Position numbers and translations under genes: made by a program. Positions 51,736 through 61,711 of a DNA stretch of 64,000 bases are shown here, piece after piece (the stretch's first letter is position 1; each line of letters begins with the position of its first letter). The stretch spans positions 372,001-436,000 of the forward strand of contig JAZGUH010000054.1 in NCBI GenBank assembly GCA_037893225.1, written 5' to 3'. This stretch comes from Hippasteria phrygiana (lineage: Eukaryota > Echinodermata > Asteroidea > Valvatida > Goniasteridae). Under the pieces are notes generated by a model. That model saw only the letters and a program-made list of their open reading frames with translations, did no database searches and was not told the DNA's origin.

Positions 51736-54700
51736 AATTTGACAGGCATGGAGCAATAAATAGAAGGTAATATGCACACAGATGTTGGCCGGAAAGAAAA
51801 TAAACATTGCGAGGTTTGAATTTTCTCCACAAGTTTTAACTCTAGGAAGCCGCCGATGATTGCAACATGTAGCGCCAGATCTAAGCTATCCATACATGTC
51901 AAAATTACTGAATTTGGTTGATATTTCATGCAATTATGAATGAGTAAAGCAAGTCCATACCCTAGGGAATTTGACAGGCATGGAGCAATACATAGAAGGT
52001 AATATGCACACAGATGTTGGCCGGAAAGAAAATAAACATTGCGAGGTTTGAATTTTCTCCACAAGTTTTAACTCTAAGAAGCCGCCGATGATTGCAACAT
52101 GTAGCGCCAGATCTAACCTATCCATACAGGTCAAAATTACTGCATTTGGTTGATATTTCATGCAATTATGAATGAATAAAGCGAGTCCATACCCCAGGGA
52201 ATTTGACAGGCATGGAGCAATAAATAGAAGGTAATATGCACACAGATGTTGTCCGGAAAGAAAATAAACATTGCGAGGAGTGAATTTTCTCCACAAGTGT
52301 TAACTCTAAGAAGCCGCCGATAATTGCAACATGTAGCGCCAGATCTAAGCTATCCATACATGTCAAAATTACTGAATTTGGTTGATATTTCATGCAATTA
52401 TGAATGAATAAAGCAAGTCCATACGCTAGGGAATTTGACAGGCATGGAGCAATACATTGAAGGTAATATGCACACAGATGTTGGCCGGAAAGAAAATAAA
52501 CATTGCGAGGTTTGAATTTTCTCCACAAGTGTTAACTCTAAGAAGCCGCCGATAATTGCAACATGTAGCGCCAGATCTAAGCTATCCATACATGTCAAAA
52601 TTACTGAATTTGGTTGATATTTCATGCAATTATGAATGAGTAAAGCAAGTCCATACCCCAGGGAATTTGACATGCATGGAGCAATAAATAGACGGTAACA
52701 TGTACACAGATGTTGGCCGGAAAGAAAATAAACATTGCGAGGTTTGAATTTTCTCCACAAATTTTAACTATAGGAAGCCGCCGATGATTGCAACATGTAG
52801 CGCCAGATCTAAGCTATCCATACATGTCAAAATGACTGTATTTGGTTGATATTTCATGCAATTATGAATGAGTAAAGCAAGTCCATACCCCAGGGAATTT
52901 GACATGCATGGAGCAATAAATAGACGGTAACATGTACACAGATGTTGGCCGGAAAGAAAATAAACATTGCGAGGTTTGAATTTTCTCCACAAGTTTTAAC
53001 TCTAGGCAGCCGCCGATGATTGCAACATGTAGCGCCAGATCTAAGCTATCCATACATGTCAAAATGACTGTATTTGGTTGATATTTCATGCAATTATGAA
53101 TGAGTAAAGCAAGTCCATACCTCAGGGAATTTGACAGGCATGGAGCAATAAATAAAAGGTAATCTGCACACGGATGGTGGCCAGGAAGAAAATAAACATT
53201 GCGAGGTTTGAATTTTCTCCACAAGTGTTAACTCTAAGAAGCCGCCGATGATTGCAACATGTAGCGCCAGATCTAACCTATCCATACAGGTCAAAATTAC
53301 TGCATTTGGTTGATATTTCATGCAATTATGAATGAGTAAAGCAGGTCCATACCCCAGGGAATTTGACAGGCATGGAGCAATAAATAGAAGGTAACATGTA
53401 CACAGATGTTGGCCGGAAAGAAAATAAACATTGCGAGGTTTGAATTTTCTCCACAAGTGTTAACTCTAAGAAGCCGCCGATGATTGCAACATGTAGCGCC
53501 AGATCTAAGCTATCCATACATGTCAAAATTACTGTATTTGGTTGATATTTCATGCAATTATGAATGAGTAAAGCAAGTCCATACCCCAGGGAATTTGACA
53601 GGCATGGAGCAATAAATAGAAGGTAATATGCACACAGATGTTGGCCGGAAAGAAAATAAACATTGCGAGGTTTGAATTTTCTCCACAAGTTTTAACTCTA
53701 GGAAGCCGCCGATGATTGCAACATGTAGCGCCAGATCTAAGCTATCCATACATGTCAAAATGACTGTATTTGGTTGATATTTCATGCAATTATGAATGAG
53801 TAAAGCAAGTCCATACCCCAGGGAATTTGACAGGCATGGAGCAATAAATAGAAGGTAATATGCACACAGATGTTGGCCGGAAAGAAAATAAACATTGCGA
53901 GGTTTGAATTTTCTCCACAAGTTTTAACTCTAGGAAGCCGCCGATGATTGCAACATGTAGCGCCAGATCTAAGCTATCCATACATGTCAAAATTACTGAA
54001 TTTGGTTGATATTTCATGCAATTATGAATGAGTAAAGCAAGTCCATACCCTAGGGAATTTGACAGGCATGGAGCAATACATAGAAGGTAATATGCACACA
54101 GATGTTGGCCGGAAAGAAAATAAACATTGCGAGGTTTGAATTTTCTCCACAAGTTTTAACTCTAAGAAGCCGCCGATGATTGCAACATGTAGCGCCAGAT
54201 CTAACCTATCCATACAGGTCAAAATTACTGCATTTGGTTGATATTTCATGCAATTATGAATGAATAAAGCGAGTCCATACCCCAGGGAATTTGACAGGCA
54301 TGGAGCAATAAATAGAAGGTAATATGCACACAGATGTTGTCCGGAAAGAAAATAAACATTGCGAGGAGTGAATTTTCTCCACAAGTGTTAACTCTAAGAA
54401 GCCGCCGATAATTGCAACATGTAGCGCCAGATCTAAGCTATCCATACATGTCAAAATTACTGAATTTGGTTGATATTTCATGCAATTATGAATGAATAAA
54501 GCAAGTCCATACGCTAGGGAATTTGACAGGCATGGAGCAATACATTGAAGGTAATATGCACACAGATGTTGGCCGGAAAGAAAATAAACATTGCGAGGTT
54601 TGAATTTTCTCCACAAGTGTTAACTCTAAGAAGCCGCCGATAATTGCAACATGTAGCGCCAGATCTAAGCTATCCATACATGTCAAAATTACTGAATTTG

Positions 54701-55614
54701 GTTGATATTTCATGCAATTATGAATGAGTAAAGCAAGTCCATACCCCAGGGAATTTGACATGCATGGAGCAATAAATAGACGGTAACATGTACACAGATG
54801 TTGGCCGGAAAGAAAATAAACATTGCGAGGTTTGAATTTTCTCCACAAATTTTAACTATAGGAAGCCGCCGATGATTGCAACATGTAGCGCCAGATCTAA
54901 GCTATCCATACATGTCAAAATGACTGTATTTGGTTGATATTTCATGCAATTATGAATGAGTAAAGCAAGTCCATACCCCAGGGAATTTGACATGCATGGA
55001 GCAATAAATAGACGGTAACATGTACACAGATGTTGGCCGGAAAGAAAATAAACATTGCGAGGTTTGAATTTTCTCCACAAGTTTTAACTCTAGGCAGCCG
55101 CCGATGATTGCAACATGTAGCGCCAGATCTAAGCTATCCATACATGTCAAAATGACTGTATTTGGTTGATATTTCATGCAATTATGAATGAGTAAAGCAA
55201 GTCCATACCTCAGGGAATTTGACAGGCATGGAGCAATAAATAAAAGGTAATCTGCACACGGATGGTGGCCAGGAAGAAAATAAACATTGCGAGGTTTGAA
55301 TTTTCTCCACAAGTGTTAACTCTAAGAAGCCGCCGATGATTGCAACATGTAGCGCCAGATCTAACCTATCCATACAGGTCAAAATTACTGCATTTGGTTG
55401 ATATTTCATGCAATTATGAATGAGTAAAGCAGGTCCATACCCCAGGGAATTTGACAGGCATGGAGCAATAAATAGAAGGTAACATGTACACAGATGTTGG
55501 CCGGAAAGAAAATAAACATTGCGAGGTTTGAATTTTCTCCACAAGTGTTAACTCTAAGAAGCCGCCGATGATTGCAACATGTAGCGCCAGATCTAAGCTA
55601 TCCATACATGTCAA
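51620..55614 (+). repeat. Nine-monomer duplication (2,088 bp) of the rare-type block
   Basis: Bases 51,620-53,526 recur at 53,708-55,614. Both copies share 'aaagcgagtcc' (52,181 and 54,269) and 'aaagcaggtcc' (53,342 and 55,430), variants not seen left of 52 kb. Between them lies the monomer at 53,360-53,591 with the recombinant 'ttactgtattt', followed by a standard-left monomer. Confidence 0.83.
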
Positions 55615-57303
55615 AATGACTGTATTTGGTTGATATTTCATGCAATTATGAATGAGTAAAGCAAGTCCATACCTCAGTGAATTTGACAGGCATGGAGCAA
55701 TAAATAAAAGGTAATCTGCACACGGATGGTGGCCGGGAAGAAAATAAACATTGCGAGGTTTGAATTTTCTCCACAAGTGTTAACTCTAAGAAGCCGCCGA
55801 TAATTGCAACATGTAGCGCCAGATCTAAGCTATCAATACATGTCAAAATTACTGCATCTGGTTGATATTTCATGCAATTATGAATGAGTAAAGCAAGTCC
55901 ATACCCCAGGGAATTTGACATGCATGGAGCAATAAATAGAAGGTAATATGCACACAGATGTTGGCCGGAAAGAAAATAAACATTGCGAGGTTTGAATTTT
56001 CTCCACAAGTTTTAACTCTAAGAAGCCGCCGATGATTGCAACATGTAGCGCCAGATCTAACCTATCCATACAGGTCAAAATTACTGAATTTGGTTGATAT
56101 TTCATGCAATTATGAATGAATAAAGCAAGTCCATACCCCAGGGAATTTGACAGGCATGGAGCAATAAATAGAAGGTAATATGCACATAGATGTTGGCCGG
56201 AAAGAAAATAAACATTGCGAGGTTTGAATTTTCTCCACAAGTGTTAACTCTAAGAAGCCGCCGATAATTGCAACATGTAGCGCCAGATCTAAGCTATCCA
56301 TACATGTCAAAATTACTGAATTTGGTTGATATTTCATGCAATTATGAATGAGTAAAGCAAGTCCATACCCCAGGGAATTTGACATGCATGGAGCAATAAA
56401 TAGACGGTAACATGTACACAGATGTTGGCCGGAAAGAAAATAAACATTGCGAGGTTTGAATTTTCTCCACAAGTTTTAACTCTAGGCAGCCGCCGATGAT
56501 TGCAACATGTAGCGCCAGATCTAAGCTATCCATACATGTCAAAATGACTGTATTTGGTTGATATTTCATGCAATTATGAATGAGTAAAGCAAGTCCATAC
56601 CTCAGGGAATTTGACAGGCATGGAGCAATAAATAAAAGGTAATCTGCACACGGATGGTGGCCAGGAAGAAAATAAACATTGCGAGGTTTGAATTTTCTCC
56701 ACAAGTGTTAACTCTAAGAAGCCGCCGATGATTGCAACATGTAGCGCCAGATCTAAGCTATCCATACATGTCAAAATTACTGAATTTGGTTGATATTTCA
56801 TGCAATTATGAATGAGTAAAGCAAGTCCATACCCCAGGGAATTTGACATGCATGGAGCAATAAATAGACGGTAATATGTACACAGATGTTGGCCGGAAAG
56901 AAAATAAACATTGCGAAGTTTGAATTTTCTCCACAAGTTTTAACTCTAAGAAGCCGCCGATGATTGCAACATGTAGCGCCAGATCTAAGCTATACATACA
57001 TGTCAAAATTACTGCATCTGGTTGATATTTCATGCAATTATGAATGAGTAAAGCAAGTCCATACCCCAGGGAATTTGACATGCATGGAGCAATAAATAGA
57101 CGGTAACATGTACACAGATGTTGGCCGGAAAGAAAATAAACATTGCGAGGTTTGAATTTTCTCCACAAGTTTTAACTCTAGGCAGCCGCCGATGATTGCA
57201 ACATGTAGCGCCAGATCTAAGCTATCCATACATGTCAAAATGACTGTATTTGGTTGACATTTCATGCAATTATGAATGAGTAAAGCAAGTCCATACCCCA
57301 GGG
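54984..57303 (+). repeat. Ten-monomer module, occurrence 5
   Basis: Same order. The e monomer here has 'aaagcaggtcc' and the d2 monomer has 'ggttgacattt'. It matches occurrence 6 at lag 6,728 (29 x 232). Confidence 0.82.
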
Positions 57304-58328
57304 AATTTGACAGGCATGGAGCAATAAATAGAAGGTAATATGCACACAGATGTTGGCCGGAAAGAAAATAAACATTGCGAGGTTTGAATTTTCTCCACAA
57401 GTTTTAACTCTAGGAAGCCGCCGATGATTGCAACATGTAGCGCCAGATCTAAGCTATCCATACATGTCAAAATTACTGAATTTGGTTGATATTTCATGCA
57501 ATTATGAATGAGTAAAGCAAGTCCATACCCTAGGGAATTTGACAGGCATGGAGCAATACATAGAAGGTAATATGCACACAGATGTTGGCCGGAAAGAAAA
57601 TAAACATTGCGAGGTTTGAATTTTCTCCACAAGTTTTAACTCTAAGAAGCCGCCGATGATTGCAACATGTAGCGCCAGATCTAACCTATCCATACAGGTC
57701 AAAATTACTGCATTTGGTTGATATTTCATGCAATTATGAATGAATAAAGCGAGTCCATACCCCAGGGAATTTGACAGGCATGGAGCAATAAATAGAAGGT
57801 AATATGCACACAGATGTTGTCCGGAAAGAAAATAAACATTGCGAGGAGTGAATTTTCTCCACAAGTGTTAACTCTAAGAAGCCGCCGATAATTGCAACAT
57901 GTAGCGCCAGATCTAAGCTATCCATACATGTCAAAATTACTGAATTTGGTTGATATTTCATGCAATTATGAATGAATAAAGCAAGTCCATACGCTAGGGA
58001 ATTTGACAGGCATGGAGCAATACATTGAAGGTAATATGCACACAGATGTTGGCCGGAAAGAAAATAAACATTGCGAGGTTTGAATTTTCTCCACAAGTGT
58101 TAACTCTAAGAAGCCGCCGATAATTGCAACATGTAGCGCCAGATCTAAGCTATCCATACATGTCAAAATTACTGAATTTGGTTGATATTTCATGCAATTA
58201 TGAATGAGTAAAGCAAGTCCATACCCCAGGGAATTTGACATGCATGGAGCAATAAATAGACGGTAACATGTACACAGATGTTGGCCGGAAAGAAAATAAA
58301 CATTGCGAGGTTTGAATTTTCTCCACAA
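56241..58328 (+). repeat. Nine-monomer tandem duplication, copy 1 (2,088 bp)
   Basis: Matches 58,329-60,416 base for base as far as I compared. It contains the marker 'ggttgacattt' (about 57,255), found otherwise only at about 59,343, and 'aaagcgagtcc' at 57,749 and 59,837. The order is c/d, e2, g, d2, i, j, the 'gaggagtg' monomer and the 'aatacattg' monomer. Confidence 0.87.
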
Positions 58329-60416
58329 GTTTTAACTCTAGGCAGCCGCCGATGATTGCAACATGTAGCGCCAGATCTAAGCTATCCATACATGTCAAAA
58401 TTACTGAATTTGGTTGATATTTCATGCAATTATGAATGAGTAAAGCAAGTCCATACCCCAGGGAATTTGACATGCATGGAGCAATAAATAGACGGTAACA
58501 TGTACACAGATGTTGGCCGGAAAGAAAATAAACATTGCGAGGTTTGAATTTTCTCCACAAGTTTTAACTCTAGGCAGCCGCCGATGATTGCAACATGTAG
58601 CGCCAGATCTAAGCTATCCATACATGTCAAAATGACTGTATTTGGTTGATATTTCATGCAATTATGAATGAGTAAAGCAAGTCCATACCTCAGGGAATTT
58701 GACAGGCATGGAGCAATAAATAAAAGGTAATCTGCACACGGATGGTGGCCAGGAAGAAAATAAACATTGCGAGGTTTGAATTTTCTCCACAAGTGTTAAC
58801 TCTAAGAAGCCGCCGATGATTGCAACATGTAGCGCCAGATCTAAGCTATCCATACATGTCAAAATTACTGAATTTGGTTGATATTTCATGCAATTATGAA
58901 TGAGTAAAGCAAGTCCATACCCCAGGGAATTTGACATGCATGGAGCAATAAATAGACGGTAATATGTACACAGATGTTGGCCGGAAAGAAAATAAACATT
59001 GCGAAGTTTGAATTTTCTCCACAAGTTTTAACTCTAAGAAGCCGCCGATGATTGCAACATGTAGCGCCAGATCTAAGCTATACATACATGTCAAAATTAC
59101 TGCATCTGGTTGATATTTCATGCAATTATGAATGAGTAAAGCAAGTCCATACCCCAGGGAATTTGACATGCATGGAGCAATAAATAGACGGTAACATGTA
59201 CACAGATGTTGGCCGGAAAGAAAATAAACATTGCGAGGTTTGAATTTTCTCCACAAGTTTTAACTCTAGGCAGCCGCCGATGATTGCAACATGTAGCGCC
59301 AGATCTAAGCTATCCATACATGTCAAAATGACTGTATTTGGTTGACATTTCATGCAATTATGAATGAGTAAAGCAAGTCCATACCCCAGGGAATTTGACA
59401 GGCATGGAGCAATAAATAGAAGGTAATATGCACACAGATGTTGGCCGGAAAGAAAATAAACATTGCGAGGTTTGAATTTTCTCCACAAGTTTTAACTCTA
59501 GGAAGCCGCCGATGATTGCAACATGTAGCGCCAGATCTAAGCTATCCATACATGTCAAAATTACTGAATTTGGTTGATATTTCATGCAATTATGAATGAG
59601 TAAAGCAAGTCCATACCCTAGGGAATTTGACAGGCATGGAGCAATACATAGAAGGTAATATGCACACAGATGTTGGCCGGAAAGAAAATAAACATTGCGA
59701 GGTTTGAATTTTCTCCACAAGTTTTAACTCTAAGAAGCCGCCGATGATTGCAACATGTAGCGCCAGATCTAACCTATCCATACAGGTCAAAATTACTGCA
59801 TTTGGTTGATATTTCATGCAATTATGAATGAATAAAGCGAGTCCATACCCCAGGGAATTTGACAGGCATGGAGCAATAAATAGAAGGTAATATGCACACA
59901 GATGTTGTCCGGAAAGAAAATAAACATTGCGAGGAGTGAATTTTCTCCACAAGTGTTAACTCTAAGAAGCCGCCGATAATTGCAACATGTAGCGCCAGAT
60001 CTAAGCTATCCATACATGTCAAAATTACTGAATTTGGTTGATATTTCATGCAATTATGAATGAATAAAGCAAGTCCATACGCTAGGGAATTTGACAGGCA
60101 TGGAGCAATACATTGAAGGTAATATGCACACAGATGTTGGCCGGAAAGAAAATAAACATTGCGAGGTTTGAATTTTCTCCACAAGTGTTAACTCTAAGAA
60201 GCCGCCGATAATTGCAACATGTAGCGCCAGATCTAAGCTATCCATACATGTCAAAATTACTGAATTTGGTTGATATTTCATGCAATTATGAATGAGTAAA
60301 GCAAGTCCATACCCCAGGGAATTTGACATGCATGGAGCAATAAATAGACGGTAACATGTACACAGATGTTGGCCGGAAAGAAAATAAACATTGCGAGGTT
60401 TGAATTTTCTCCACAA
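58329..60416 (+). repeat. Nine-monomer tandem duplication, copy 2 (2,088 bp)
   Basis: This abuts copy 1. The joining monomer (58,232-58,463) begins like the one that follows the 'aatacattg' monomer and ends with 'ggcagccgcc' plus 'tactgaattt', so it is a hybrid. At the far end the sequence returns to 'ccacaaattttaactatagg' at 60,409, the continuation normally found after this segment at 42.5 and 52.7 kb. Confidence 0.87.
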
Positions 60417-61343
60417 ATTTTAACTATAGGAAGCCGCCGATGATTGCAACATGTAGCGCCAGATCTAAGCTATCCATACATGTCAAAATGACTGTATTTG
60501 GTTGATATTTCATGCAATTATGAATGAGTAAAGCAAGTCCATACCCCAGGGAATTTGACATGCATGGAGCAATAAATAGACGGTAACAGGTACACAGATG
60601 TTGGCCGGAAAGAAAATAAACATTGCGAGGTTTGAATTTTCTCCACAAGTTTTAACTATAGGAAGCCGCCGATGATTGCAACATGTAGCGCCAGATCTAA
60701 GCTATCCATATATGTCAAAATGACTGTATTTGGTTGATATTTCATGCAATTATGAATGAATAAAGCAAGTCCATACCCCAGGGAATTTGACAGGCATGGA
60801 GCAATAAATAGAAGGTAATATGCACACAGATGTTGGCCGGAAAGAAAATAAACATTGCGAGGTTTGAATTTTCTCCACAAATTTTAACTATAGGAAGCCG
60901 CCGATGATTGCAACATGTAGCGCCAGATCTAAGCTATCCATACATGTCAAAATGACTGTATTTGGTTGATATTTCATGCAATTATGAATGAGTAAAGCAA
61001 GTCCATACCTCAGGGAATTTGACAGGCATGGAGCAATAAATAAAATGTAATCTGCACACGGATGGTGGCCGGGAAGAAAATAAACATTGCGAGGTTTGAA
61101 TTTTCTCCACAAGTTTTAACTCTAGGAAGCCGCCGATGATTGCAACATGTAGCGCCAGATCTAAGCTATACATACATGTCAAAATTACTGCATTTAGTTG
61201 ATATTTCATGCAATTATGAATGAGTAAAGCAAGTCCATATCCCAGGGAATTTGACAGGCATGGAGCAATAAATAGACGGTAATATGTACACAGATGTTGA
61301 CCGGAAAGAAAATAAACATTGCGAGGTTTGAATTTTCTCCACA
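58364..61343 (+). repeat. 3-kb segment repeating 40,500-43,479 (lag 17,864 bp)
   Basis: Lag 17,864 = 77 x 232. Monomer order and rare variants match, including 'gaggagtg', 'aatacattg', 'aacaggtacac', 'ccatatatg', 'aaaatgtaatc', 'ttagttg' and 'ttgaccgg'. Differences noted are 'gttgacattt' and 'aaagcgagtcc' here, and 'tgtcaaaatg' (about 60,948) where the 43-kb copy has 'tgtcacaatg'. This copy therefore resembles the 23-kb copy at that site. Confidence 0.82.
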
Positions 61344-61479
61344 AGTGTTAACTCTAAGAAGCCGCCGATGATTGCAACATGTAGCGCCAGATCTAACCTA
61401 TCCATACAGGTCAAAATTACTGAATTTGGTTGATATTTCATGCAATTATGAATGAATAAAGCAAGTCCATACCCCAGGG
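61248..61479 (+). repeat. Hybrid monomer, 'ttgaccgg' left half joined to b right half
   Basis: The left part follows 43,384 with 'ttgaccgg' and 'acaagtgttaac'. The right part is b ('gatgattgc', 'aacctatcc', 'ctgaattt', 'gaataaagc'). The exchange is bracketed by 61,343 and 61,368, about 25 bp. Confidence 0.83.
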
Positions 61480-61711
61480 AATTTGACAGGCATGGAGCAA
61501 TAAATAGAAGGTAATATGCACATAGATGTTGGCCGGAAAGAAAATAAACATTGCGAGGTTTGAATTTTCTCCACAAGTGTTAACTCTAAGAAGCCGCCGA
61601 TAATTGCAACATGTAGCGCCAGATCTAAGCTATCCATACATGTCAAAATTACTGAATTTGGTTGATATTTCATGCAATTATGAATGAGTAAAGCAAGTCC
61701 ATACCCCAGGG

